From Bacteroides pyogenes DSM 20611 = JCM 6294 (GTDB taxonomy: Bacteria > Bacteroidota > Bacteroidia > Bacteroidales > Bacteroidaceae), in NCBI RefSeq assembly GCF_000428105.1, contig NZ_ATZH01000026.1:1-64000 (forward strand): a stretch of DNA of 64,000 nt, read 5' to 3'. The notes under the pieces were generated by a model. The model did no database searches. It saw only the letters and a program-made list of their open reading frames with translations, and was not told where the DNA came from. Positions 17,626 to 26,820 of the stretch are shown piece after piece. Numbering within the stretch: the stretch's first letter is position 1; every line of letters begins with the position of its first letter. The position numbers and the translations under genes were made by a program.

Positions 17626-19263
17626 ATGGCAACACCTCCGTTTAAGTATCAACCCATGTTCGAGAAAGGGAAAGATACGACTGAGTACTATCTGCTTACA
17701 AAAGACTATGTGTCGGTAAGCGAGTTTGAAGGGAAACCTGTTTTGAAAATTGAGAAAGAAGGCCTTACGGCAATGGCTAATGCCGCTTTCCGCGATGTGT
17801 CCTTTATGCTTCGTCGTTCGCACAACGAACAAGTGGCCAAGATCTTGAGTGATCCGGAAGCCAGCGATAATGACAAATACGTTGCGCTGACTTTCTTGCG
17901 TAATGCAGAAGTAGCGGCAAAAGGGGTACTTCCTTTCTGTCAGGATACCGGTACTGCCATTATTCACGGAGAAAAAGGGCAGCAGGTATGGACGGGCTAT
18001 TGTGACGAAGAGGCCCTCTCGCTGGGAGTCTACAAGACTTATACTGAAGAAAACTTGCGTTATTCGCAAAACGCACCGTTGAACATGTATGATGAGGTGA
18101 ATACGAAGTGTAATTTGCCTGCGCAAATCGACATCGAAGCTACCGAAGGGATGGAGTATGAGTTTCTTTGTGTAACCAAAGGTGGCGGTTCGGCCAATAA
18201 AACATACCTGTATCAGGAAACAAAGGCGATCTTGAATCCTGCCACATTGGTACCGTTTTTGGTAGAGAAGATGAAAACGTTAGGGACGGCTGCCTGTCCC
18301 CCTTATCATATCGCGTTTGTTATCGGCGGAACGTCGGCCGAGAAGAACTTGCTGACGGTAAAGCTTGCCTCCACTCGTTTCTACGACAATTTGCCGACTA
18401 CCGGAAATGAGTTCGGACGTGCTTTCCGCGATATCGAACTGGAAAAGCAGGTCTTAGAAGAGGCTCATAGGATCGGGTTGGGTGCCCAATTTGGCGGAAA
18501 ATATCTGGCGCACGACGTTCGCATTATTCGTTTGCCTCGTCACGGGGCTTCTTGTCCGGTGGGGCTGGGTGTTTCTTGTTCAGCCGACCGGAACGTCAGA
18601 TGTAAAATCAATAAAGACGGTATTTGGATTGAAAAATTGGATTCCAACCCGGGTAATCTGATTCCGGCCGAGCTCCGCAATGCAGGTGAAGGTGATGCCG
18701 TGAAGATCGATCTGAACCGTCCGATGCCGGAAATATTGAAAGAATTGAGTAAATATCCGGTAGCTACCCGTTTATCTTTGAACGGTACTATCATTGTGGG
18801 GCGGGATATTGCTCATGCCAAGCTGAAAGAACGTTTGGATCGTGGAGAGGACTTGCCGCAGTACATTAAGGATCATCCCATCTATTATGCCGGTCCGGCT
18901 AAAACTCCTTCCGGTATGGCTTGCGGTTCTATGGGGCCCACCACTGCAGGGCGTATGGACTCGTATGTCGGACTTTTCCAAAGCCATGGTGGTAGCTTGA
19001 TTATGTTGGCAAAAGGCAACCGTAGTCAGCAGGTAACCGACGCTTGCCAGAAATACGGTGGATTTTATCTTGGATCGATTGGAGGCCCGGCTGCTATTCT
19101 GGCCCAGAATAATATCAAAAGTATTGAGTGCGTGGAATACCCTGAACTAGGGATGGAGGCTATCTGGAAAATTGAAGTAGAGGACTTTCCGGCGTTTATT
19201 CTGGTTGATGACAAAGGAAACGATTTCTTTAAACAGATAAAGCCTTGTTGCTCAAATAAATAG
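17626..19263 (+). CDS. Class I fumarate hydratase
   Basis: A 545-residue iron-sulfur fumarase that interconverts malate and fumarate. In Bacteroides this works mainly in the reductive branch toward succinate. The three Cys that hold the [4Fe-4S] cluster fall at the same positions as in E. coli FumA/FumB: Cys105 (LPFCQDTGT), Cys224 (TAACPPYH) and Cys318 (GVSCSADR). The C-terminal beta domain carries [14 protein letters not shown] near residue 430. Single-chain (alpha plus beta fused) form. It has its own promoter and is followed by a terminator. Oxygen-sensitive, as fits an anaerobe. Confidence 0.95.
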   Translation: MATPPFKYQPMFEKGKDTTEYYLLTKDYVSVSEFEGKPVLKIEKEGLTAMANAAFRDVSFMLRRSHNEQVAKILSDPEASDNDKYVALTFLRNAEVAAKGVLPFCQDTGTAIIHGEKGQQVWTGYCDEEALSLGVYKTYTEENLRYSQNAPLNMYDEVNTKCNLPAQIDIEATEGMEYEFLCVTKGGGSANKTYLYQETKAILNPATLVPFLVEKMKTLGTAACPPYHIAFVIGGTSAEKNLLTVKLASTRFYDNLPTTGNEFGRAFRDIELEKQVLEEAHRIGLGAQFGGKYLAHDVRIIRLPRHGASCPVGLGVSCSADRNVRCKINKDGIWIEKLDSNPGNLIPAELRNAGEGDAVKIDLNRPMPEILKELSKYPVATRLSLNGTIIVGRDIAHAKLKERLDRGEDLPQYIKDHPIYYAGPAKTPSGMACGSMGPTTAGRMDSYVGLFQSHGGSLIMLAKGNRSQQVTDACQKYGGFYLGSIGGPAAILAQNNIKSIECVEYPELGMEAIWKIEVEDFPAFILVDDKGNDFFKQIKPCCSNK

Positions 19264-19318
19264 AAGAGTAGGATTATTACGCGGCATTCATTCGCTGATA
19301 AAAAATAGTTGTAAACAC

Positions 19319-19360
19319 GAAGGGATATTTGGCATCTTTTGTGCAAGTATCCCTTCATCT
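19319..19360. terminator. Bidirectional terminator between fumarase and rsgA
   Basis: GAAGGGATA at 19319-19327 pairs with TATCCCTTC at 19348-19356, with partial pairing inside. It lies between convergent genes and can serve both. Confidence 0.7.
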
Positions 19361-19405
19361 CTTTATGCTTATCCGGCTATCGGCATTTTGCGAGAATTTG
19401 AAGGT

Positions 19406-20338
19406 TTAGTAGGCAGCACGGTATTTGCCTTCTTCTTTGTCTTCCAACATACTCAAATAAGAGGTGTAACGAGACTCGCTGATGAGGTGTTGTTCTATTG
19501 CTTGCCGCACAGCACATCCCGGTTCGTGTCGGTGGGTGCAATTGCCGTATTTACAGTGAACGGATGCTTTGAATATTTCGGGAAAGTAATGCCCTATTTC
19601 CTCTTCTTCCATATCGAATGTTCCGAACCCTTTGATTCCCGGAGTGTCGATAATATATCCCCCCTCGTCTATGGGAAACATTTCGGAGAAAGTAGTGGTA
19701 TGCATCCCTTTGTTGTGATAGGCGGAGATTTCTCCGGTTTTCAAATTAACTTCAGGAAGTATGGAGTTGATCAGTGTAGATTTACCCACCCCGGAGTGTC
19801 CTGAGAAAAGAGTGATTTTACCTGCCAATTCTTTCTTTATGGTCTCAATTCCTTTACCTTCTATAGCCGAGATTTGGAAGCAGGGGTAGCCTATTTGGCT
19901 GTATAGATTGATGAGTGCGTCGAGATAATGCAACTCGTCATCGTTATATACATCTATCTTGTTGAATATCAGTTTCACGGGAATCCGGTAAGCTTCGGCG
20001 GATGCCAGAAACCGATCGATGAAAGTCGTTGATGTTTCAGGGTAGTTCACCGTTACGATAAGCATGCACTGGTCGAGGTTGGCCGCTAAAATATGAGATT
20101 GCTTGGAAAGATTGGAAGATCGCCGGATGATATAGTTTTTACGGTCTTCTATTTCATGAATATAAGCTGTTCCTTCTCGGTTGACTGCAATCCGGACACG
20201 ATCTCCCACAGCTACAGGATTTGTACTGCGAATTCCTTTCAGGCGAAAGTTTCCTTTGATTTTGCATTCAATGGTCCTTCCGTCATCGGTTTTCACCTGA
20301 TACCAACTTCCCGTGTTTTTGATTACTAATCCTTTCAT
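19406..20338 (-). CDS. rsgA: Ribosome small-subunit GTPase RsgA
   Basis: A 310-residue circularly permuted GTPase that helps late maturation of the 30S subunit. It shows the OB-fold (1-80), then the permuted order G4-G5-G1-G3: NKID (126-129), SAIEGKG (157-163), P-loop GHSGVGKST (180-188) and DTPGI (231-235). It ends with the zinc-binding region holding Cys262, Cys267, His269 and Cys275 ([14 protein letters not shown]). This order is diagnostic for the family. Transcribed on the minus strand, converging with the fumarase gene. No clear promoter found in the 360 bp upstream. Confidence 0.97.
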   Translation of the reverse strand: MKGLVIKNTGSWYQVKTDDGRTIECKIKGNFRLKGIRSTNPVAVGDRVRIAVNREGTAYIHEIEDRKNYIIRRSSNLSKQSHILAANLDQCMLIVTVNYPETSTTFIDRFLASAEAYRIPVKLIFNKIDVYNDDELHYLDALINLYSQIGYPCFQISAIEGKGIETIKKELAGKITLFSGHSGVGKSTLINSILPEVNLKTGEISAYHNKGMHTTTFSEMFPIDEGGYIIDTPGIKGFGTFDMEEEEIGHYFPEIFKASVHCKYGNCTHRHEPGCAVRQAIEQHLISESRYTSYLSMLEDKEEGKYRAAY

Positions 20339-20619
20339 GCTTCGGCTAGTTATATATTGTTGTTCGATTATAAGATTTGTAGATACTGTTTCTTCTTTGA
20401 ACCGTTTTGATAGTTGTCAACCGAGTGAAGTCGGCCGAAGAAGATATGTGCTTAGCAGTGGATACAATATTGATCCCGAAAATGTGTAGTAAAAAAAGTT
20501 TTCAACTACTTAGTTCTTGATTGGCTCACCCATGAAGCGAGAATTTTCGTTCAATCTGATACTTCCGAAGAGTTCGGGTGTCTACCGGTTCGTTTAGCTG
20601 TGGTTCGATTGTATCTTAG
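20339..20619. other. Gap between rsgA and the frr terminator
   Basis: About 280 bp without a gene. Apart from a weak hairpin around GTAGT...ACTAC (about 20486-20510) I see nothing definite; the rsgA promoter must lie here but no good -7 box was found. Confidence 0.5.
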
Positions 20620-20676
20620 AAAAAAGGAGAGTTAGAAAGAGTGCGGCATTAAAGCGCAGTCAGCTTTTAACTCTCC
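20618..20676 (-). terminator. frr terminator
   Basis: GGAGAGTTA from 20626 pairs with TAACTCTCC ending at 20676, with an inner GC stem (TGCG/CGCA); on the minus strand it is followed by TTTTTTCTAAG. It ends the frr transcript about 22 bp after the stop. Confidence 0.85.
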
Positions 20677-20698
20677 ATTTCTTTTTTCAAGCCTGCTT

Positions 20699-21259
20699 TT
20701 ACACAGTCATAATTTCTTTGTCTTTTTCCGCAAGCATATCCTCTATCTGCTTGATATACTTATCATGAATTTTCTGAAGTTTAGCTTCCGCATTTTTTTG
20801 CTCGTCTTCCGCCAAACCGTCTTTTACGGCTTTTTTCAGAGAGTCGATGCCGTCGCGGCGGGCGTTCCGGACACTGACTTTTGCCGTTTCGCCCTCTCCT
20901 TTGCATTGTTTTGCCAATTGCTTGCGGCGTTCTTCAGTCAAAGGAGGAATACCGATACGGATAATCTCTCCATTGTTTTCGGGCATGATGCCGAGATCAG
21001 AGTCGATGATAGCTTTTTCGATCACACGGAACATGCTTTTGTCCCAAGGTTTGATAGCAATGCTACGGGCATCGGGAGTAGTAACGGCTGCTACATTGCT
21101 GATGGGTACCATACTTCCGTAAGAGTCTACCCGGATTCCATCCAATAGTCGGGTACTCGCTTTGCCGGCACGGATATGTGCGAGCGCTTCTTCGAGATAC
21201 ATAATGGCCATGTCCATCTTTTCTTGTGCATGGTCAAGGCAAGTTTTTACGTCTACCAT
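20699..21259 (-). CDS. frr: Ribosome recycling factor
   Basis: A 186-residue protein of normal length for RRF, which with EF-G splits the ribosome after termination. Family marks: ALAHIRAGKASTRLLDGIRVDSYG (residues 25-48, here called by the RAGKAS motif), P-NVAAVTTPDAR, RIGIPPLTEERRKQLAK and RNARRDGIDSLKK. The two-part shape (helical bundle plus beta domain at about 31-105) fits. It has its own promoter overlapping the 3' end of the upstream transporter gene, and a strong terminator. Confidence 0.97.
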   Translation of the reverse strand: MVDVKTCLDHAQEKMDMAIMYLEEALAHIRAGKASTRLLDGIRVDSYGSMVPISNVAAVTTPDARSIAIKPWDKSMFRVIEKAIIDSDLGIMPENNGEIIRIGIPPLTEERRKQLAKQCKGEGETAKVSVRNARRDGIDSLKKAVKDGLAEDEQKNAEAKLQKIHDKYIKQIEDMLAEKDKEIMTV

Positions 21260-21302
21260 ATCTTTTTTGATCTTTTAAGTTGCTATTCGATTGAATGATT
21301 AG

Positions 21303-21333
21303 CAAAAGTATATTATTTTTTGCTAATCTGCAA
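21303..21333 (-). promoter_or_regulatory. frr promoter
   Basis: On the minus strand TTG (21333-21331), 20 bp, then TACTTTTG (21310-21303). It overlaps the last codons of the EamA gene, so frr can be read independently of it. Confidence 0.75.
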
Positions 21334-22224
21334 CAGCACACTCATCTTTTTTATGATCGTCTTGCCGATGATGATGAGGGTTACGGCAGTTATAATCATC
21401 GCAATGCCGATAATTAGTCGGGGGGTAAGTTTCTCTTTAAAGAGGAGCACGCCGAAAAACAAAGCTGTCACGGGTTCCAATGCTCCTAATATGGCAGTCG
21501 GTGTAGAACCAATATAATGAACAGCCATTGCCGTGCATACTAATGAGACGGCGGTGGGCAGAATAGCCAGAGCGAATATGTCTCCCCATAGCCATGCAGA
21601 TGGAATAGCTTGGAGTTCCGTGCAGAAGTTCAAGCGGACAATATATACCGATAAGCCGAAAAGGAGAGCGTAGAACGTAAGTTTGGCTGTCGGCATTTGT
21701 TTTAGGGTAGAGCGGTTCACTCCTATGATATATATGGCGTAAGAGAGCGAAGAAAGCAGAACAAAAATGATACCGACAGTGGATAAAGGCTTTTCTCCGT
21801 CTCCTTGATACAATAAGCCGATGCCCGACAATGCCAACATGATGGAAAAAACTGTAATGCCTGAAATCTTTTCTTTAAAAAACACTCCCATGATTATCGC
21901 TACCATGACCGGGTAAACAAACAATATGGTTGAGGCGATTCCGGCATCCATGTGCTTGTAGCTGATAAATAGGAATAAGGAGGAAAAAGAAAAAAGAAAT
22001 CCCATGATGAGCAATGGCGGAATGTCGCTCTTTTTAATGGCGAAAGATTGATGTTGGATCTTCATCAAAATTGCCAATACAATGGCGGCTAATAAATAGC
22101 GGTAGAATAGCACGCTGTCGACGCTCATGCCGGCTGCGTATAGCGGAAGCGTAAAAAGAGGATTCATGCCGTAGCTGGCTGCGGCGATTGCTCCGTAAAT
22201 AAAGCCCTTGGTTCTGTTGTTCAT
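21313..22224 (-). CDS. EamA/DMT-family transporter
   Basis: A 303-residue inner-membrane protein with ten predicted membrane segments in two EamA repeats, typical of the drug/metabolite transporter superfamily. Repeat one starts FIYGAIAAASYGMNPLF and has the YKHMDAGIASTILFVYPVMVAIIMG segment; repeat two has LVCTAMAVHYIGSTPTAILG and LEPVTALFFGVLLFKEKLTP. The Lys/Glu-rich loops FKEKIS and FKEKLTP between segments are usual. The substrate cannot be predicted. The start at 22224 (MNNRTKG) is preferred over an ATG at 22260 because the promoter -7 box lies on 22258-22265. Confidence 0.9.
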   Translation of the reverse strand: MNNRTKGFIYGAIAAASYGMNPLFTLPLYAAGMSVDSVLFYRYLLAAIVLAILMKIQHQSFAIKKSDIPPLLIMGFLFSFSSLFLFISYKHMDAGIASTILFVYPVMVAIIMGVFFKEKISGITVFSIMLALSGIGLLYQGDGEKPLSTVGIIFVLLSSLSYAIYIIGVNRSTLKQMPTAKLTFYALLFGLSVYIVRLNFCTELQAIPSAWLWGDIFALAILPTAVSLVCTAMAVHYIGSTPTAILGALEPVTALFFGVLLFKEKLTPRLIIGIAMIITAVTLIIIGKTIIKKMSVLLQISKK

Positions 22225-22257
22225 TACTTTTTTGACTTGTGAATATAAAAAAGTCCG

Positions 22258-22289
22258 CAAAGGTAGGTAGTTTATACATGATAAACAAA
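22258..22289 (-). promoter_or_regulatory. EamA transporter promoter
   Basis: On the minus strand TTTG (22289-22286), 20 bp, TACCTTTG (22265-22258). Predicted start of transcription near 22251, giving a leader of about 27 nt. Confidence 0.8.
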
Positions 22290-22496
22290 TGTTTAGCTCT
22301 TTACGTCGTATTATTTAATATCCTTTTACCCAAAGTCCTTTTTGAGATAATTTGCTATGGGTGCATTTTAAAAAGTGAGAGAATCTTGATAGAACGAAAT
22401 TCCTTTTTAAAGAAAAAATCCCCTTCTTTTAGTTTTGATTGTGTAAAACAATGTAAGACTAAAGCAAGAGGATTGTTATGTTTCTACAGGTAAATT

Positions 22497-22540
22497 ATAA
22501 AAAAAGCTGCCTCATTTTTGTTTTGAGGCAGCTTTTTTAT
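22497..22540. terminator. Terminator of the tRNA-fMet gene
   Basis: AAAAAAGCTGCCTCA pairs with TGAGGCAGCTTTTTT (about 22500-22514 with 22524-22538). It has a T-run on both strands and lies just after the tRNA on its strand. The 230 bp between it and the transporter promoter hold no gene I can see. Confidence 0.85.
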
Positions 22541-22543
22541 TAG

Positions 22544-22616
<73 letters not shown>

Positions 22617-22630
22617 ATGTTTTACGGGTG

Positions 22631-22661
22631 CAAAGGTACTGCTTATTTTTGAATAAACAAA
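22631..22661 (-). promoter_or_regulatory. tRNA-fMet promoter
   Basis: On the minus strand TTTG (22661-22658), 19 bp, TACCTTTG (22638-22631). The start of transcription would lie about 8 bp before the tRNA. Confidence 0.8.
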
Positions 22662-22788
22662 TTATTTCTATATTATTTTCGATAAAACTTTTCTATCTTT
22701 CCTTATTTTGTTGAAATATAGGGTGGTACATATTTCTTATTTGGACCCTTAATTCATTGTGGGAGTGTTAAATATTCTGTCTGTTTTC

Positions 22789-22819
22789 TTGTGTGGTCTA
22801 AAGAAAAGAATTACTTTTG
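22789..22819 (+). promoter_or_regulatory. Promoter of the TetR-fabG-RluA operon
   Basis: TTG at 22789-22791, 20 bp, TACTTTTG at 22812-22819. It drives the regulator and probably the two genes after it. Confidence 0.75.
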
Positions 22820-22853
22820 CTCAAAATATTTAGCATTGTGCAGTTTATAACCT

Positions 22854-23444
22854 ATGACCGTATCCAAAACAAAAGCCAAATTGGTTGATGTCGCCCGCCA
22901 GCTTTTTGCAAAGATGGGGGTCGAAAATACAACGATGAATGACATCGCTCTTGCTTCTAAAAAAGGCAGGAGGACCCTTTACACCTACTTTAAAAGTAAG
23001 GATGATATTTATTTGGCCGTTGTGGAATCTGAACTCGACATGCTATCGGATATGATGAAGCGAGTAGCCGGAAAAGATATTTCACCGGATCAAAAGATTC
23101 TGGAAATGATATACACTCGATTGGATGCGGTAAAGGAAGTGGTTTATCGCAACGGTACGTTGCGAGCCAATTTTTTTCGTGATATATGGAACGTAGAAAA
23201 AGTTCGAAAGAAGTTTGACGCAAAAGAAAAGCTACTTTTTAAGGCTGTTCTTTTAGAAGGGCAAACAAAAGGAGTCTTTCAGATTGATGATATTGAAATG
23301 ACTGCTGAATTGGTGCATTATTGTGTGAAAGGAATTGAGGTCCCTTATATTCGTGGCCAGATAGGGGCTCATTTAGATGAAGAAACAAGAAAGAAATATG
23401 TAGTCAATATTGTATTTGGCGCATTGCATAGGACAAAATTTTAA
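22854..23444 (+). CDS. TetR/AcrR-family regulator
   Basis: A 196-residue transcription factor. The N-terminal helix-turn-helix domain (residues 5-55) has the classic TetR pattern ARQLFAKMGVENTTMNDIA...GRRTLYTYFKSKDDIYLAVV. The C-terminal ligand domain is not informative, so the effector is unknown. It is 18 bp ahead of fabG on the same strand. The pairing with a fatty-acid synthesis gene suggests a lipid-related or envelope-stress signal, but that is inference. No clear operator palindrome was seen at its promoter. Confidence 0.92.
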   Translation: MTVSKTKAKLVDVARQLFAKMGVENTTMNDIALASKKGRRTLYTYFKSKDDIYLAVVESELDMLSDMMKRVAGKDISPDQKILEMIYTRLDAVKEVVYRNGTLRANFFRDIWNVEKVRKKFDAKEKLLFKAVLLEGQTKGVFQIDDIEMTAELVHYCVKGIEVPYIRGQIGAHLDEETRKKYVVNIVFGALHRTKF

Positions 23445-23462
23445 TTAAACTAATTTTATAGT

Positions 23463-24209
23463 ATGGGATTATTAACAGGAAAGACAGCTATTGTTACCGG
23501 TGCTGCTCGCGGTATTGGTAAGGCAATTGCTTTGAAGTTTGCTTCCGAAGGGGCAAATATTGCATTTACTGACCTTCTTATTGACGAGAATGCCGAAAAA
23601 ACAGCTAAAGAGCTGGAGGCAATGGGGGTGAAAGCCAAAGGATACGCTTCGAATGCAGCCAATTTTGAAGATACGGCAAAAGTTGTAGAAGAAATTCATA
23701 ACGACTTTGGACGCATTGATATTCTGGTGAACAATGCAGGTATTACTCGTGATGGATTGATGATGCGTATGAGCGAACAGCAATGGGATATGGTAATCAA
23801 TGTAAATCTGAAGTCGGCATTTAACTTTATACATGCTTGTACGCCGGTGATGATGCGCCAAAAATCGGGTAGTATTATCAATATGGCTTCTGTGGTAGGT
23901 GTTCACGGCAATGCCGGGCAAGCCAACTATGCTGCTTCGAAGGCCGGAATGATTGCTTTGGCTAAATCTATTGCTCAGGAACTGGGCTCTCGCGGTATTC
24001 GTGCGAACGCTATTGCGCCCGGTTTTATCCTGACGGATATGACAGCCGCTCTTTCAGAAGAAGTAAGAGCAGAGTGGGCGAAAAAAATTCCTTTGCGTCG
24101 TGGCGGCACTCCTGAAGATGTGGCAAACATCGCTACTTTTCTGGCTTCTGACATGTCTTCATACGTGTCGGGTCAGGTGATGCAAGTAGATGGTGGTATG
24201 AATATGTAG
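23463..24209 (+). CDS. fabG: 3-oxoacyl-ACP reductase FabG
   Basis: A 248-residue short-chain dehydrogenase that reduces 3-ketoacyl-ACP with NADPH in fatty-acid elongation. Motifs: nucleotide-binding TGAARGIG (12-19), NNAG (90-93), catalytic Asn114, Ser143, Tyr156 and Lys160 (YAASK), and PGFILTDM after it. The C-terminal VSGQVMQVDGGMNM is typical of FabG and favours it over other dehydrogenases. Second gene of a TetR-fabG-pseudouridine synthase operon. Confidence 0.95.
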   Translation: MGLLTGKTAIVTGAARGIGKAIALKFASEGANIAFTDLLIDENAEKTAKELEAMGVKAKGYASNAANFEDTAKVVEEIHNDFGRIDILVNNAGITRDGLMMRMSEQQWDMVINVNLKSAFNFIHACTPVMMRQKSGSIINMASVVGVHGNAGQANYAASKAGMIALAKSIAQELGSRGIRANAIAPGFILTDMTAALSEEVRAEWAKKIPLRRGGTPEDVANIATFLASDMSSYVSGQVMQVDGGMNM

Positions 24210-24218
24210 TTCTTCAGG

Positions 24219-24884
24219 ATGACTGTTGTATACGAAGATAATCATATTATTGTAGTCAACAAGACCGTTTCTGAAATTGTACAAGGAGACAAGACGGGGG
24301 ATATTCCGCTTTCGGATATTGTAAAGCTGTATTTAAAAGAGAAATACCAAAAGCCCGGAAATGTTTTTCTAGGTGTTACACACAGATTAGACCGCCCGGT
24401 GAGCGGTCTTGTTGTTTTTGCAAAAACCGGAAAAGCGCTGGCCCGTTTGAATGAAATGTTTCGTACGGGCGAAGTGAAAAAGACTTATTGGGCTGTCGTA
24501 AAAAATGTTCCGAAAGAGCCGGAAGGGGAATTAGTTCATTTTTTAGTGCGTAATGAGAAGCAAAACAAAAGTTATGCTTACGAAAAGGAAGTGCCGAATA
24601 GCAAAAAGGCTGTTTTGCATTATCGTCTGATTAGCCATTCGAAGACTTACAATCTGCTTGAGGTCGATTTAAAAACCGGACGACATCATCAGATTCGTTG
24701 TCAGTTGGCTAAAATGGGATGCCCTATTAAGGGAGATTTAAAATACGGGGCTCAACGTTCGAATCCGGATGGAGGCATATGTTTGCATGCTCGGAAAATA
24801 TCTTTCGTACATCCTGTTTCGAAAAGACTTATTGAACTTGAGGCTCCTCTACCGGATGGTAGTTTGTGGAAAGAGTTTGGATAG
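24219..24884 (+). CDS. RluA-family pseudouridine synthase
   Basis: A 221-residue RNA-modifying enzyme that turns uridine to pseudouridine in rRNA or tRNA. The family motif HRLDRPVSG has the catalytic Asp58. Other marks are KTYWAVVKN, the LKTGRHHQIRCQLA block near residues 150-165 and GDLKYGA. It lacks the N-terminal S4 RNA-binding domain of RluC/RluD, so it is of the short RluA/TruC kind; the exact target site is not predictable. It starts 9 bp after fabG and is followed by a terminator. Confidence 0.92.
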   Translation: MTVVYEDNHIIVVNKTVSEIVQGDKTGDIPLSDIVKLYLKEKYQKPGNVFLGVTHRLDRPVSGLVVFAKTGKALARLNEMFRTGEVKKTYWAVVKNVPKEPEGELVHFLVRNEKQNKSYAYEKEVPNSKKAVLHYRLISHSKTYNLLEVDLKTGRHHQIRCQLAKMGCPIKGDLKYGAQRSNPDGGICLHARKISFVHPVSKRLIELEAPLPDGSLWKEFG

Positions 24885-24885
24885 C

Positions 24886-24930
24886 ATAAAAAAGCCATCC
24901 CCGGAATAGACAAGTAGGGATGGCTTTTTT
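24886..24930. terminator. Bidirectional terminator
   Basis: AAAAAAGCCATCCC (24888-24901) pairs with GGGATGGCTTTTTT (24917-24930). It has T-runs on both strands and serves the fabG operon and the small secreted-protein gene that converges on it. Confidence 0.88.
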
Positions 24931-24939
24931 GTAGTGTGC

Positions 24940-25191
24940 TTACTGTTGTTCGGCAAACTGTTCTGTCGGTTCAGTATTAGGCTCTTCCTTGGTGGGCTCA
25001 GGTACTGCTGTTGTGTCTTTGGCAGTCGTATCTTTGACAATTGTGTCAGGAGATATTGTGTCATTGACGGCAACAGCCAGCATAACATCGGCAGGGACTA
25101 TCACAGCTTTTGCAGAGTTCTGAGCCTTCACCAAGAATGAACCACTACAAACAAACATAAACATTGCTACTACTAAGACAATTTTTTTCAT
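24940..25191 (-). CDS. Small secreted Thr/Pro/Glu-rich protein
   Basis: An 83-residue protein with a clear signal peptide (KKIVLVVAMFMFVCSG, cleavage near KAQN) and a low-complexity acidic tail rich in Thr, Pro, Glu and Asp (DTTAKDTTAVPEPTKEEPNTE). It has no known domain that I recognise. The gene lies between a shared terminator and a candidate sigma-54 promoter at 25307-25321, beside a sigma-54 response regulator gene, so it may be that regulator's target. A role in the envelope is possible but unproven. Confidence 0.65.
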   Translation of the reverse strand: MKKIVLVVAMFMFVCSGSFLVKAQNSAKAVIVPADVMLAVAVNDTISPDTIVKDTTAKDTTAVPEPTKEEPNTEPTEQFAEQQ

Positions 25192-25306
25192 TACTGTTTG
25201 CTTAATGATTTCTTCAATAAAAGTTTCAAATCTCTCGTTTCAAGTTAAGGAATCGGTTGTTACTATTTTAATGTCTGACATATCTTATTTTTCTATTTAT
25301 TTATAG

Positions 25307-25321
25307 TCAAAGCTCGTGCCA
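25307..25321 (-). promoter_or_regulatory. Candidate sigma-54 promoter
   Basis: TGGCACGAGCTTTGA on the minus strand fits the -24/-12 consensus TGGCAC-N5-TTGC except for the last base (A for C). It would start a transcript near 25295, about 100 nt before the small secreted-protein gene, and lies close to a sigma-54 activator gene. Confidence 0.6.
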
Positions 25322-25397
25322 AACCAATTTGAGGTTTGCAATCTTTTGATTATTAGATAAATAAGATTCTGATGGAATGTGGAGGTATGTTGAGGAT

Positions 25398-25425
25398 GTG
25401 TGGAATGTGTGGATTTATTCCACAC
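25398..25425. promoter_or_regulatory. Possible activator-binding palindrome
   Basis: GTGTGGAAT at 25398-25406 and ATTCCACAC at 25417-25425 form a perfect 9-bp inverted repeat. Extra half-site-like copies (GGAATGTGG near 25376) lie alongside. It is about 80-120 bp upstream of the candidate sigma-54 promoter, the usual place for an NtrC-type activator site. It also directly follows the regulator's stop codon. Confidence 0.5.
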
Positions 25426-25430
25426 TTTTG

Positions 25431-26792
25431 CTATAATTGAATATCATATAATTTTAATTTATTATACAATGTCTTCCGGTCTATATTCAGTAATCGGGCA
25501 GCTTTGCTTTTATTGTTTCCTGTCTGGCGAAGCGCTTCCAGAATCTGTTCTTTTTCCATCTCTTCATTATGCAACGCCATGTTGTCAAAGACAGGAGGGG
25601 TTTCTAAAATCTCAGCTCCTAAATCTTCAATAGTAATAAATTTCCCTTGAGCTAATAAAGTTGCCCGTTTTACAAGGTTTTTCATTTGGCGCAGGTTCCC
25701 CGGCCAATGGAAATTAAGTAAGGCTTGAGATGATTTGGAATCAAATCCGATGAGCTGCTTATCCAATTCTTTGTTGGCCTGGTCGAGAAAGAAGTTGGCA
25801 AAAAGAAGTATATCTTCACGGCGATCTTTCAAATCAGGAATTTGTAAGGTGAACTCGTTGATGCGATGATAGAGGTCTTCTCGGAAAGCTCCTTTTTCTA
25901 TAGCTTGCTCCAGATTCTCATTAGTGGCGGATATAAGACGAATATCCACATTAATTTCTTGGGTTGAGCCTATCGGACGAATCTTTCGCTCTTGCAGGGC
26001 ACGAAGTAGCTGCACTTGCACTTCGTAGCTGAGGTTACCGATCTCATCTAAAAAGATCGTACCACCGTTAGCTGCAACAAAAGCTCCCGTCTTATCTGTT
26101 AAGGCTCCGGTAAAAGAACCTTTTACATGTCCGAAGAATTCGGATGCCGCCAACTCCTTTGGAATTGCCCCGCAGTCGACCGCGATGAACGCCTGGTCGC
26201 TACGTTTACTTAGTTGATGTATGCGATGAGCTACATATTCTTTCCCTGTACCACTGGAGCCGTTGATGAGAACCGACATATTGGTTGGAGCTACCAGCCC
26301 CACGTATCCGTAGAGTTGTTTGGCCGCATCGCTTTCCCCTTCGAGAAAAGAGCTTTGATGTTTTTCGTCAGTTTGAGATTCCGCTTTCTTTGTTGCACTT
26401 GTTTTATACCCGATAGATACGTTAGAAGTACTTTTTTCTTTCAATGCTTCCGATATCTTTTTCAACAGTTCTTCAGGATTCACCGGTTTGGCTATATAGT
26501 CGCCTGCGCCTAATTTTATGGCCTGTACTGCCGATTGTATATCGGCATAGCCGGTCATTATGATTAAAGGTATCGCTATTTGTTCTTTGTTCATCCATTT
26601 TAAGAGATCAATACCTTCTTGGTCGGGTAGTCGCAAGTCTGATAAAATCAGATCTACCGTCTGTACTTCAATATATTTTTGAGCACGGGCAATGGTGCTC
26701 ACAGACGATACTTGAAATCCTTTTTTGCTTAACCAGGTTTTCAGCATCATCCCAAAAGTAATATCATCTTCAACAATTAATATTGATTTCAT
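25431..26792 (-). CDS. Sigma-54-dependent response regulator, NtrC family
   Basis: A 453-residue activator with three domains. The receiver (1-120) has Asp9/Asp10 and the phospho-acceptor Asp52 (LSDLRLPD). The AAA+ domain (about 150-385) has Walker A GSSGTGKE (178-185), the sigma-54 contact loop as GSFTGA (225-230, one change from GAFTGA) and Walker B GGTIFLDE (243-250). The C-terminal Fis-type helix-turn-helix (415-453) reads NNKSKAARLLNIDRKTLYNKL. It should turn on sigma-54 promoters when phosphorylated. Its partner kinase is not next door; the hybrid kinase at 30448-32778 is a candidate. Its promoter is back to back with that of the PPIase gene. Confidence 0.95.
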   Translation of the reverse strand: MKSILIVEDDITFGMMLKTWLSKKGFQVSSVSTIARAQKYIEVQTVDLILSDLRLPDQEGIDLLKWMNKEQIAIPLIIMTGYADIQSAVQAIKLGAGDYIAKPVNPEELLKKISEALKEKSTSNVSIGYKTSATKKAESQTDEKHQSSFLEGESDAAKQLYGYVGLVAPTNMSVLINGSSGTGKEYVAHRIHQLSKRSDQAFIAVDCGAIPKELAASEFFGHVKGSFTGALTDKTGAFVAANGGTIFLDEIGNLSYEVQVQLLRALQERKIRPIGSTQEINVDIRLISATNENLEQAIEKGAFREDLYHRINEFTLQIPDLKDRREDILLFANFFLDQANKELDKQLIGFDSKSSQALLNFHWPGNLRQMKNLVKRATLLAQGKFITIEDLGAEILETPPVFDNMALHNEEMEKEQILEALRQTGNNKSKAARLLNIDRKTLYNKLKLYDIQL

Positions 26793-26820
26793 TTTGCGAC
26801 CTTTTGCCTCTTTTAAGGGA

